A DNA stretch of 64,000 nucleotides, from the NCBI RefSeq assembly GCF_000379945.1, contig NZ_KB904125.1, positions 62,001 to 126,000 of the forward strand, written 5' to 3'. A model generated the notes under the pieces. The model ran no database searches. It had not been told where the DNA came from and was given only the letters and a program-made list of their open reading frames with translations. Positions 8,098 through 16,015 of this stretch are shown piece after piece (the first letter of the stretch is position 1; every line of letters starts with the position of its first letter). The position numbers were made by a program, and so were the translations under genes. The DNA is from Porphyromonas macacae DSM 20710 = JCM 13914 (GTDB lineage Bacteria > Bacteroidota > Bacteroidia > Bacteroidales > Porphyromonadaceae).

Positions 8098-9531
8098 ATG
8101 CAGGCTTTAGAAATGATCGACAATTCTACCATACGCTATCTGATTCGTTTTGTAACGAACTTGAACGTGTCGGATGAAAACGGTTTATCGGCTACACGGC
8201 TGATAGGCTATACCGATAACCCGCAGGAGATGCTGCAATACAGAATTGTCATCAAGCCGTCCGGATTCTTCAAGATCGGCAACTACGGTACCGAAGCATC
8301 GTTTCCCATGCTGCCTCTGAAGAAATGGCACGGCATTCCGATTTTATTCGGGGAGGGCGACGATCATGACAAGCCTGCGGATATTTATCCGGTGGAAGGG
8401 CAAGGAAAATATCCGGTTATCATTCAGGCCGATCTGATCGCCGGGGCTTACTTTCTGATTAGCCGTTACGAAGAGATGTACAAGCGTAAAATCCGTGATT
8501 CTCACGGACGTTTCCCCGGTAAAGAATCCATCCCGTTCAAGGGTAATTTTATACACCGCCCCGTTATCGACGAATACGGGCGAGAATTGAGGCGGATGTT
8601 GAGGCAATTGGGCGTGCCGTTGGAAGAAGAAACCGCACCTCACGTTTTTTCCCGGATTTATCTTACGCACAATATTTTTTCCCCTTTTTGTCAAAACAGG
8701 AGAACGGAATATTTCGAGCACTTCAAATACCGTATGTTCCTGCTCTTCAAACGTTGGGCAGCAAGAGCGAATTTAAGGTATCACGAGAATGAGACCAGCA
8801 GTACAAAGTTCTTGGAGTGGGACAGATCGGTGGGGAAACATTTTGCCAAAGGATCCGTAAAAACGATTTTTTTCATGCTTACCCCGGGGCATAGCAATGA
8901 AAATAAACGCATACACCGGTTGACGCACTATACGAACCGCTTCCTTAGGAAAGCCATCTTGAGGTACAGGGTCGTCGTGGGGCTTTCCTGCAATAAAGAG
9001 TGCTGCCTGCACCCTGAATTGATATCTAAAGCCCGCAAACAGTTGAAAACTCAGTTCGGCGTTTGGACGCAGTACGGCCGCTTCGAATATTTGGCAGCAC
9101 GCGAGCCCGAAGATTTTATTGCTTTGTATGAAAGTGGTATCCGTCATGATTTTTCCATGGGGTACTTCGATGTTCCGGGGTTCAGGTTGGGTACCGCCAG
9201 ACCGGTATATTTTATCAATCCGTCGTTAGGCAAGTTAACGGACTTGCTTATTCATCCGCTTACCATTTCAGACCGCTCTCTCAGCGACCATGACGGTATG
9301 CGTATGACTTATGAAGAGGCTCTGGGGTATGCACAGGGGTTGGTGAAAAAGGTGGCGGAGGTAAACGGCGAACTTGTGCTTTCGTGGCATAGCGATTTGT
9401 TGAACAAAGAAAACCATGAGTATCACTCTCGTCTTTACCGTGATCTTCTGAGGCTTATCATAGATTTGGAGGAAAAATATCAAGAAACGTTGAACGCACA
9501 CTCTGCCGGTAATCAGCCTTATGCGCAATAA
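8098..9531 (+). CDS. Polysaccharide-deacetylase-like protein with a DUF7033-like N-terminal domain
   Basis: A 477-residue soluble protein without a signal peptide. Residues about 120-180 contain AGAYFLISRYEEMY, DSHGRFPGKESI and HRPVIDEYGRELRRML, the pattern of the N-terminal domain found in a Bacteroidetes family annotated as polysaccharide deacetylase. The C-terminal part resembles a degraded NodB-like barrel: TLTHNI-like strand YLTHNIFSPF where catalytic enzymes have a DHD-type metal motif, and DFSMGYFDVPGFRLGTARPVYFIN. The second acidic residue expected after TxD is not evident, so activity is doubtful. The end overlaps the next gene by 11 bp, coupling it to aromatic amino acid synthesis genes. 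Family call moderate, function unknown. Confidence 0.6.
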   Translation: MQALEMIDNSTIRYLIRFVTNLNVSDENGLSATRLIGYTDNPQEMLQYRIVIKPSGFFKIGNYGTEASFPMLPLKKWHGIPILFGEGDDHDKPADIYPVEGQGKYPVIIQADLIAGAYFLISRYEEMYKRKIRDSHGRFPGKESIPFKGNFIHRPVIDEYGRELRRMLRQLGVPLEEETAPHVFSRIYLTHNIFSPFCQNRRTEYFEHFKYRMFLLFKRWAARANLRYHENETSSTKFLEWDRSVGKHFAKGSVKTIFFMLTPGHSNENKRIHRLTHYTNRFLRKAILRYRVVVGLSCNKECCLHPELISKARKQLKTQFGVWTQYGRFEYLAAREPEDFIALYESGIRHDFSMGYFDVPGFRLGTARPVYFINPSLGKLTDLLIHPLTISDRSLSDHDGMRMTYEEALGYAQGLVKKVAEVNGELVLSWHSDLLNKENHEYHSRLYRDLLRLIIDLEEKYQETLNAHSAGNQPYAQ

Positions 9532-10576
9532 TAATTCCCATCCGCTCCTTGTCATTGCCGGCCCTTGCAGTGCCGAAAGCGAACGGCAGGTGATGCAAAC
9601 AGCCGAAGAGCTTTATACCCTGGGTATCAGAAACTTTAGAGCCAGTCTTTGGAAACCGCGTACCCGTCCCGGCGGTTTCGAAGGAGTGGGGGGCAAAGGT
9701 ATCCCATGGTTGCAGCGCGTAAAGAGAGAGCTGGGTATGAACGTGACCACCGAAGTGGCCACTCCGGAGCATGTTCGCCAAGCGCTCGAGGCCGATTTCG
9801 ATACCCTTTGGGTGGGAGCACGTACTACGTCGAGTCCTTTTGCCATCGATGCCATTGCAAGAGCTTTGCGCGCAAAGTCCGATATTACCGTTATGGTCAA
9901 AAACCCCATCAATCCCGATCTGAATTTATGGGTGGGGGCTATTATGCGTTTTCGCGAGGCCGGTATCGACCATATCAAGGCTATTCACAGGGGGTTCAGT
10001 ACATACGGTGTTACGAGCTACCGCAACCCTCCGCACTGGCAAATACCTTTGGAGTTGAAAAGACTGTATCCGGACATGGATATTCTGGTCGATCCGAGTC
10101 ATATCACAGGGCGAAGCGAACTGGTGGCATCGGTCTGCCAACTGGCTTTGGATATGCACTTCGATGGGCTTATTGTGGAAAGTCACTGCAACCCGCACGA
10201 GGCATTGAGCGACAGCAGACAACAGATTCGCCCGAAAGATTTGGGACACATCTTACGGCATCTGCACCGGCCGGATGCCAACCCTTCCGACAAAAAAAGT
10301 ATGCTTACGAATGCCCGTATGGAGATAGACCGGATAGACGAACAGCTTATCGAACTGTTGGCTGAGCGACAACGTATAAGCAGGCAAATCGGAAATATCA
10401 AAGCTCAGTATGGAATGCCCGTCGTTCAAACCGAACGGTTTGAAGAAACACTGAAAACGCGCAGAGAATGGGCTGTTAATCATCACCTCCGCACGGAATA
10501 TGTCGATGAGCTTTGGAATATTATCCATGAAGAGTCCATCAAGAAACAAAAGAAGGACATCGATAGGCATGATTAA
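9521..10576 (+). CDS. DAHP synthase fused to chorismate mutase
   Basis: Residues 1-250 form a class Ib-like DAHP synthase (phosphoenolpyruvate plus erythrose 4-phosphate to DAHP, the entry of the shikimate pathway), recognised by IAGPCSAES near residue 12, KPRTRPGGFEGVG, GART and DPSHITGR. Residues about 262-345 form an AroQ-type chorismate mutase helix bundle, starting ARMEIDRIDEQLIELLAERQ. This fusion, with the mutase at the C-terminus, is standard in Bacteroidales, where the mutase domain also mediates allosteric control. The gene overlaps its upstream neighbour by 11 bp and folK by 8 bp. Confidence 0.93.
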   Translation: MRNNNSHPLLVIAGPCSAESERQVMQTAEELYTLGIRNFRASLWKPRTRPGGFEGVGGKGIPWLQRVKRELGMNVTTEVATPEHVRQALEADFDTLWVGARTTSSPFAIDAIARALRAKSDITVMVKNPINPDLNLWVGAIMRFREAGIDHIKAIHRGFSTYGVTSYRNPPHWQIPLELKRLYPDMDILVDPSHITGRSELVASVCQLALDMHFDGLIVESHCNPHEALSDSRQQIRPKDLGHILRHLHRPDANPSDKKSMLTNARMEIDRIDEQLIELLAERQRISRQIGNIKAQYGMPVVQTERFEETLKTRREWAVNHHLRTEYVDELWNIIHEESIKKQKKDIDRHD

Positions 10577-10967
10577 CCGTGTTATTATTTCGTTGGGCAG
10601 CAACGAAGATCCTCAAAGTCGTCTGCCGAAGGCCTGTATGCTTATTAAAAGACTGATACCGGAGATACGTTATAGCCCGGCCATGGAAACGGAACCGATC
10701 GATTGCCCGGACAGTAAAAACTTTTTCACGGATATTATCGCTGTCGGTTTTACTCCGATGAGCATCGGTATGTTGCAAAAACGGTTGAAAGAAATAGAAT
10801 ATTTGTTGGGACGCAAGTCCCGCGAAAAGCGTACGCCGGGAGTTGTAGAGATCGATGTCGATCTGCTTTTATGGAATAAAAAATGTTTGAAGCCCGAAGA
10901 TTTCAAAAGACCTTATATCAGTATCGGGCTGGAGCATTTGGGCGAGCCGGTACCTGTACGTCTATAA
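10569..10967 (+). CDS. folK: HPPK (FolK)-like pyrophosphokinase
   Basis: Expected to transfer pyrophosphate from ATP to 6-hydroxymethyl-7,8-dihydropterin in folate synthesis. The ATG at 10569 overlaps the preceding stop by 8 bp and gives MINRVIISLGSNEDP, the normal HPPK start; a longer frame from 10500 runs back inside the upstream gene and is rejected. LGSN and IDVDLLLW match the family. However the usual GPRxxDxDL signature reads TPGVVEIDVDLL, so the conserved ATP-contacting arginine is a valine. At 132 aa it is also shorter than most HPPKs. It may be a diverged paralogue rather than the main FolK. Confidence 0.7.
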   Translation: MINRVIISLGSNEDPQSRLPKACMLIKRLIPEIRYSPAMETEPIDCPDSKNFFTDIIAVGFTPMSIGMLQKRLKEIEYLLGRKSREKRTPGVVEIDVDLLLWNKKCLKPEDFKRPYISIGLEHLGEPVPVRL

Positions 10968-11000
10968 TCGACAATTTGCTTTTTCTTAAAGACCTGTCGA

Positions 11001-11050
11001 TAATAATAAAAGCGCCTCACGGATGTCTGTCTGTGAGGCGCTTTATTATG
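11001..11050. terminator. Bidirectional terminator between folK and pfp
   Basis: ATAATAAAAGCGCCTCAC and GTGAGGCGCTTTATTAT form a stem of about 16 bp with a 12-nt loop, with A and T tracts at both ends. It sits between two convergent genes and can serve both. Confidence 0.85.
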
Positions 11051-11064
11051 GATGTGGGTTTTTA

Positions 11065-12741
11065 TCAGAATGTTTCGATATCCGAGTTTTTATGCGGATG
11101 TTCCAAACTTAAAGTAATCGAAGGTTTGTCGCACAGTTCATCGGGGCCGAAGAACTGTATGGGACCCGGATAACGATAGTGCGTTTTCAGAGCCCACTCT
11201 TTGCGATGCTCGCTGAAATAACGGTAAGGAGCGCCTTCCAGATCCACCAGTGCCTTGCGGATAACGGGTTTCATGCTGCCATGGCGACGTTCCATGTCCA
11301 TCATCATTACGATGGGTACGCCGCCGGCAATCCACTCTTCGGGCTTGGCCGTGGTGTTGCGCACCGTAGACATATAGCCCGTAACTCCGGACTCGGCCAG
11401 ACAGGCAGCCGTACGCCCCAGTGCATAACAATAGTTGGCATCGAAATTAGAGGGCATCGAACAACGTCCCTCGTAACCGAAGAAGTGGGTAATGGTGGAA
11501 AATTTACCGTTATATTTACCGGCTTTACGCATTTCTTCCAAACGTTTGCCCACAAGATAAACCAGAAGTTTTTCGGTTTCGATGAGAGATACCTGTACGT
11601 TGCCGTGCGAATCGCGGTCGAGAGCCAGCTGGCGTGCCACGCTGTCCGGCAAACTGGCATAAACTTCCGCATTTTCGGCAGATAGCTTGGAGGTCATATA
11701 ATCATGTTTTTCTTCCTCCGGCACACGGCGATATTCCTCTTCATGATCGACCAGATAGTCATTAAGCTCGGCTATCAGTTTCTTTATGGAGGGGAGGAAT
11801 TCGATCAGACCTTCGGGGATGAGCACCGTACCGAAGTTTTCTCCGTTTTGAGCACGTTTAGCCACAATCTTGGCTATATAGTCCACAATCTCTTTCAGCG
11901 TGATATTATTTTGCTCTACTTCTTCGCTGATAATGGTAACATTGGGGTGAGTTTGCAAAGCACATTCAAGAGCGATGTGGGAAGCCGAACGTCCCATCAA
12001 TTTAATGAAGTGCCAGTATTTTTTTGCCGAATCGCAGTCTCGCAAAGTGTTGCCGATAACTTCGCTGTAAACTTTCGTTGCCGTATCGAAACCGAAAGAA
12101 GTTTCGATGTGTGCATTTTTCAAATCTCCATCGATCGTTTTCGGACAGCCGATTACCTGAACGGGAGCGTTAATGGATTTATAATATTCGGCCAAAATGG
12201 CGGCGTTGGTATTCGAATCGTCTCCACCGATAATTACGAGGACATCGATATTCAGCTTTTGAATAATTTCCAGACCCAGATCGAACTGTTCTTTCGTTTC
12301 CAGTTTTGTACGGCCCGAGCCGATCATGTCGAATCCTCCCGTATTGCGGTAGTCGTCGATAATATCAGCCGTCAATTCTTTATACTGGTGATTGATCAAT
12401 CCGTCCGGCCCCATCAGAAAACCATACAAATGGCTATCGGGGTGGATTTTCTTGATGCCGTCGAAGATTCCGGCTATTACATTATGTCCACCCGGAGCTT
12501 GTCCTCCTGAAAGAATAACGCCTGCATTGATGGGTTTTGCCTCTTTTTTTGCATTTTCTTCACCTGTTTCAAAAGTCAACTCGGGCATACCGAATGTATT
12601 CGGAAACAGCAGGCGAATATCTTCTTCACAACCTATACTCTTTGTTTGCGCTCCGGATACGGCCTTCACGGCTCCGCGGAGAGCTTTCGGCAGTTTCGGG
12701 CTATAGGTGGCACGATACTGCTGCATTGCACTCTTTATCAT
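11065..12741 (-). CDS. pfp: PPi-dependent 6-phosphofructokinase
   Basis: Phosphorylates fructose 6-phosphate with pyrophosphate, reversibly, in glycolysis and gluconeogenesis. At 558 aa it is of the long type common in Bacteroidales. The motif IIGGDDSNTNAA near residue 167 carries the GGDD that marks pyrophosphate use (ATP enzymes have GGDG), and GCPKTIDGDL near residue 200 holds the accompanying lysine. MGRSASHIALECAL and ITHFFGYEGRCSMPSNFD are the substrate-site segments. A single gene, convergent with folK; a shared terminator lies between them. Confidence 0.96.
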   Translation of the reverse strand: MIKSAMQQYRATYSPKLPKALRGAVKAVSGAQTKSIGCEEDIRLLFPNTFGMPELTFETGEENAKKEAKPINAGVILSGGQAPGGHNVIAGIFDGIKKIHPDSHLYGFLMGPDGLINHQYKELTADIIDDYRNTGGFDMIGSGRTKLETKEQFDLGLEIIQKLNIDVLVIIGGDDSNTNAAILAEYYKSINAPVQVIGCPKTIDGDLKNAHIETSFGFDTATKVYSEVIGNTLRDCDSAKKYWHFIKLMGRSASHIALECALQTHPNVTIISEEVEQNNITLKEIVDYIAKIVAKRAQNGENFGTVLIPEGLIEFLPSIKKLIAELNDYLVDHEEEYRRVPEEEKHDYMTSKLSAENAEVYASLPDSVARQLALDRDSHGNVQVSLIETEKLLVYLVGKRLEEMRKAGKYNGKFSTITHFFGYEGRCSMPSNFDANYCYALGRTAACLAESGVTGYMSTVRNTTAKPEEWIAGGVPIVMMMDMERRHGSMKPVIRKALVDLEGAPYRYFSEHRKEWALKTHYRYPGPIQFFGPDELCDKPSITLSLEHPHKNSDIETF

Positions 12742-12839
12742 AGTTCTATAGTTTTATGGCAAAAGTCTTACGATAATAAATAATTATATTATCATACGGC
12801 AAATATCGTAAATTTTCTTCAGAACCATACTATATGAGC

Positions 12840-13415
12840 CTAACGACTTTTCAAAAAGAATTCGATAACTCTGCGTACTTGAGAAAAACACTCTTCCAAA
12901 TCGTCGTTGACAATCCTGCAATCGAAATCTCCCGCCATGGCCATTTCCTGTTCGGCCTTATCCAACCGCTCTTTTATCACCTCCGGGCTGTCGGTATTTC
13001 TGCTCACCAGTCTTTGTCGAAGCGCTTGCATCGAAGGAGGCATAATGAAAATGGCCAAAGCGTCTTTGTCATAAAAACGCTTGATGTTTAATCCGCCCAC
13101 CACATCGACATCGAAAATTGCTACATTGCCTTCCGAGTCGATACGGTCTACCTCGTTTTTCAGTGTGCCGTAGAAGCGTCCCGGATAAACTTCTTCATAC
13201 TCCAAAAACTCGTTGCGGGCTATACGTTCCCTGAACTCTTTTTCAGAGAGAAAATAGTATTCGCATCCATGTTTTTCCTTGCCACGGGGAGCACGGCTTG
13301 TGGCGGAGATAGAGAATGACAGACGCAGATGAGGCGCTTCGCGTATTAATTTATTGATGACGGTGCTTTTACCCGTGCCGCTGGGTGCAGAAATAATAAT
13401 GACCTTCTTAGACAT
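12840..13415 (-). CDS. gmk: Guanylate kinase
   Basis: Converts GMP to GDP with ATP. The P-loop SAPSGTGKST lies at residues 7-16 when the ATG at 13415 (MSKKVIII) is used; an upstream TTG at 13478 would add 21 unconserved residues and read through the recA terminator, so it is rejected. SATSRAPRGKEKHGCEYYF is the GMP-binding region, with the usual R-x-P-R-x-x-E arrangement. Length 191 aa is typical. It follows recA on the same strand, separated by a terminator. Confidence 0.95.
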   Translation of the reverse strand: MSKKVIIISAPSGTGKSTVINKLIREAPHLRLSFSISATSRAPRGKEKHGCEYYFLSEKEFRERIARNEFLEYEEVYPGRFYGTLKNEVDRIDSEGNVAIFDVDVVGGLNIKRFYDKDALAIFIMPPSMQALRQRLVSRNTDSPEVIKERLDKAEQEMAMAGDFDCRIVNDDLEECFSQVRRVIEFFLKSR

Positions 13416-13446
13416 GTCTGTATCGCAGTAGAATGTTGATATATAG

Positions 13447-13481
13447 AAAAAAGGGTGCCTTACATTGCTGCGGGGCACCCT
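13447..13481 (-). terminator. recA terminator
   Basis: On the minus strand GGGTGCC and GGCACCC pair around a 14-nt loop and are followed by TTTTTT. It lies 17 bp after the recA stop and before the gmk start. Confidence 0.7.
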
Positions 13482-13497
13482 CTATGTACAGGCACAA

Positions 13498-14541
13498 TCA
13501 TGCCTTCTTGTTTTTTGCCTCTATGGCTTCATGAATTTTTGCTGTAAGTTCCTCTGCCAGTTCCGGATTGTCGAGTATCGTCTGTTTGGCAGCCTCGCGC
13601 CCTTGCCCGAGTTTCGTTTCGCCATAACTGAACCATGAGCCGCTTTTCTTGATGACTTCGTAGTCTACACCCAAGTCGATGATCTCGCCCGAACGACTGA
13701 TACCTTCACCGAAAATGATGTCGAACTCCGCTTTTCTAAAAGGCGGAGCTACTTTGTTTTTAACCACTTTGACCTTGGTCAGGTGTCCTAAAACATCTTC
13801 GCCGTCTTTAATCGGGCTGCTCTTACGGATATCCAGTCGTACTGAAGCATAAAATTTCAAGGCGTTACCCCCTGTCGTGGTTTCGGGATTTCCGAACATT
13901 ACTCCGATTTTTTCCCGCAATTGGTTAATGAAGATGCAGCAGGTATTCGACTTGTTTACCGCACCCGTTATCTTGCGCAATGCCTGAGACATCAGGCGTG
14001 CATGCAGACCGACCTTATTGTCGCCCATATCGCCTTCGATCTCGGCTTTCGGAGTCAGTGCGGCTACCGAGTCTATAACTACGATATCCACGGCCGAGGA
14101 GCGGATCAATTGCTCGGCAATCTCTAAAGCCTGTTCTCCGTTGTCGGGTTGAGAAATCCAGAGGTTGTCCACATCGACGCCCAGCAATTCTGCATAACTG
14201 CGGTCGAAAGCATGTTCGGCATCGATGATTGCCGCCAGTCCGCCCTGTTTTTGCGCTTCGGCTATCGCATGGATAGCCAGCGTGGTTTTTCCGGACGATT
14301 CGGGGCCGAAGATTTCCACAATGCGTCCCCGGGGGTATCCGCCCACACCGAGAGCAAGGTCTAAGCCGATCGAACCGCTGTGAATAACGCTTACATCTTC
14401 TACATAAGCTTTACCCATATTCATGATAGAACCCTTACCGAAGTTCTTCTCGATTTTCTCCATAGCCATGTGCAATGCCTTGAGTTTTTGCTCATCGGGC
14501 TGCACGCGCATGTCTGTTTTGTGTTCTAATTCTTCCGCCAT
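13498..14541 (-). CDS. recA: Recombinase RecA
   Basis: ATP-dependent strand-exchange protein of homologous recombination and SOS induction. 347 aa with Walker [12 protein letters not shown] near residue 78, the [21 protein letters not shown] segment, and [30 protein letters not shown] (L2 region, given as a landmark around residues 205-234). The start [11 protein letters not shown] is followed by the conserved [20 protein letters not shown]. It probably shares transcription with bcp upstream, whose stop is 22 bp before the recA ATG, and ends in a strong terminator. Confidence 0.98.
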   Translation of the reverse strand: MAEELEHKTDMRVQPDEQKLKALHMAMEKIEKNFGKGSIMNMGKAYVEDVSVIHSGSIGLDLALGVGGYPRGRIVEIFGPESSGKTTLAIHAIAEAQKQGGLAAIIDAEHAFDRSYAELLGVDVDNLWISQPDNGEQALEIAEQLIRSSAVDIVVIDSVAALTPKAEIEGDMGDNKVGLHARLMSQALRKITGAVNKSNTCCIFINQLREKIGVMFGNPETTTGGNALKFYASVRLDIRKSSPIKDGEDVLGHLTKVKVVKNKVAPPFRKAEFDIIFGEGISRSGEIIDLGVDYEVIKKSGSWFSYGETKLGQGREAAKQTILDNPELAEELTAKIHEAIEAKNKKA

Positions 14542-14563
14542 AAAAAGGGGTATGAAAGTGTAA

Positions 14564-15040
14564 TTATATCTGATTGTTTTTTTCGATTAGAGTCAGCAGT
14601 TGATTGGCGTGATCTTTGGTTTTTACCTCTTTTCCTTTTAGGACGGCAGTAATCCTGCCCTCCGGATCGATCAGGAATGTAGAGCGCTCCGTACCCATAT
14701 ATTTGCGGCCGTACATACTTTTCTCCACCCATACGCTGAACAGCTCATGCAACTCCTTTTCCGTATCTGCGATCAATGTGAAGGGCAGTTCGTATTTTTC
14801 GATAAATCCTCTGTGGCTTTTTGCCGAATCTTTGCTTACGCCGATAACCTCATAGCCGGCTTTCTTCAGATCGGCAATACCGTCTCGAAGACTGCAAGCC
14901 TCTGCCGTACAGCCCGAAGTATTGTCTTTCGGATAGAAATAAAGGGCAATGGATTTCCCGGGAAAATCGGATCTGCGTATTTCCTTATCGTTTTGGTCTT
15001 TCCCCAATAAATCGGGGGCTATATCACCTGCCTGCATCAT
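14564..15040 (-). CDS. bcp: Bcp-type thioredoxin-dependent thiol peroxidase
   Basis: Reduces hydroperoxides with electrons from thioredoxin. The start [13 protein letters not shown] (ATG 15040 or 15037) places the conserved GDxAP block at the N-terminus; an ATG at 15088 would add 16 unconserved residues. [20 protein letters not shown] carries the peroxidatic cysteine and, five residues later, the resolving cysteine of the BCP subgroup; the usual TPGC reads TSGC. A TATCTTTG box (15104-15111, minus strand) lies upstream. About 158 aa, normal for the family. Confidence 0.92.
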   Translation of the reverse strand: MMQAGDIAPDLLGKDQNDKEIRRSDFPGKSIALYFYPKDNTSGCTAEACSLRDGIADLKKAGYEVIGVSKDSAKSHRGFIEKYELPFTLIADTEKELHELFSVWVEKSMYGRKYMGTERSTFLIDPEGRITAVLKGKEVKTKDHANQLLTLIEKNNQI

Positions 15041-15103
15041 ATCTTTTTGTTGGTTTATCCATGTGTTTGTATATGCGAACTCGTTCAAAACGAGCTATCT
15101 ATA

Positions 15104-15111
15104 CAAAGATA
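15104..15111 (-). promoter_or_regulatory. Promoter -7 box of bcp-recA
   Basis: Minus strand reads TATCTTTG, an exact TAnnTTTG match, about 64 bp before the preferred bcp start and 17 bp before the alternative one. Confidence 0.5.
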
Positions 15112-15127
15112 GTTTTTTTTGCTACAC

Positions 15128-15994
15128 TTATTTAAGACGTAGAGAAACGACTACGGGGCAGTGGTCGGAAGGAAAATTACCTTGCCCGGTGGTTATATCC
15201 AATACGGCATAATAGAGTACGTCTATTTCACCGCGCACGAAAATGTAGTCGATAAGCACCCGTTTATCTTCCGGCAAAGAGCCGAACTCCTGGTAACTCC
15301 ATCGAGGACCTAACACGACGGGGGAGAGTGTGCGACTGTCTTTCAGATGAAGAGGATTGCCCGTATCGGTAAGTTTTTTTATAACAGGATCATCGGGTGA
15401 GGCGTTAAAATCTCCCATCAACACGGCCGGTCTTCCTTTGGCCAATGAATCTATAGCCTGCAACAACAGGTCGACAGACCGTAGACGAGCTTCTTTCCCC
15501 ACATGATCGAGATGTACATTCATAACCAAAACTTCACGCTTTGTATGTGTTGGAGTGACGATTGCCCATGTAGCGATCCGCTCGCATGCCGCATCCCACC
15601 CTTTACCGGGTTGGCTCGGTGTTTCGCTCAACCAGAAATAACCCCATTTGCGAACAGTATTTCCCCGGAAAGCGGCCAAGGCACTGTGTTCGCCCTGTTC
15701 TTTTCCATCTTCACGCCCCACGCCGTATAGTTTGACTTTCAGTCCCTTTTCCAAAAAATGCAGTTGAGGACTGAGCACTTCCTGAAGTCCCAGAATGTTC
15801 GGATTGAACATCTTTATCATCTGAAGTACCTTTTCTTTCCTGTCCTCATGCCAACGGTTCGGAGCTTTGTCATAGTCATTGGCATAACGGATATTGTAGG
15901 TCATAACCTCGAAAGGCGTGGAAGGAGCTGTTTTCTGTGCATAAGCGGAAATAATATTCAATACCGAACAAAGCAACAATGCTACTCTTTTCAT
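15128..15994 (-). CDS. Secreted endonuclease/exonuclease/phosphatase-family hydrolase
   Basis: 288 aa with a clear signal peptide (MKRVALLLCSVLNIISAYAQ, cleavage probably after AYA). The mature part has the metal and catalytic landmarks of the EEP fold: MTYNIRYAN, LGLQEV, VMNVHLDH, LMGDFNASPDD and the final SDHCPVVV. Bacteroidetes members of this type are annotated as phosphodiesterases or nucleases; the substrate is not predictable. It lies 21 bp after the M3 peptidase gene on the same strand and probably shares its transcript. Confidence 0.9.
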   Translation of the reverse strand: MKRVALLLCSVLNIISAYAQKTAPSTPFEVMTYNIRYANDYDKAPNRWHEDRKEKVLQMIKMFNPNILGLQEVLSPQLHFLEKGLKVKLYGVGREDGKEQGEHSALAAFRGNTVRKWGYFWLSETPSQPGKGWDAACERIATWAIVTPTHTKREVLVMNVHLDHVGKEARLRSVDLLLQAIDSLAKGRPAVLMGDFNASPDDPVIKKLTDTGNPLHLKDSRTLSPVVLGPRWSYQEFGSLPEDKRVLIDYIFVRGEIDVLYYAVLDITTGQGNFPSDHCPVVVSLRLK

Positions 15995-16015
15995 AATTAT
16001 GGTTTTATTGAAAAA

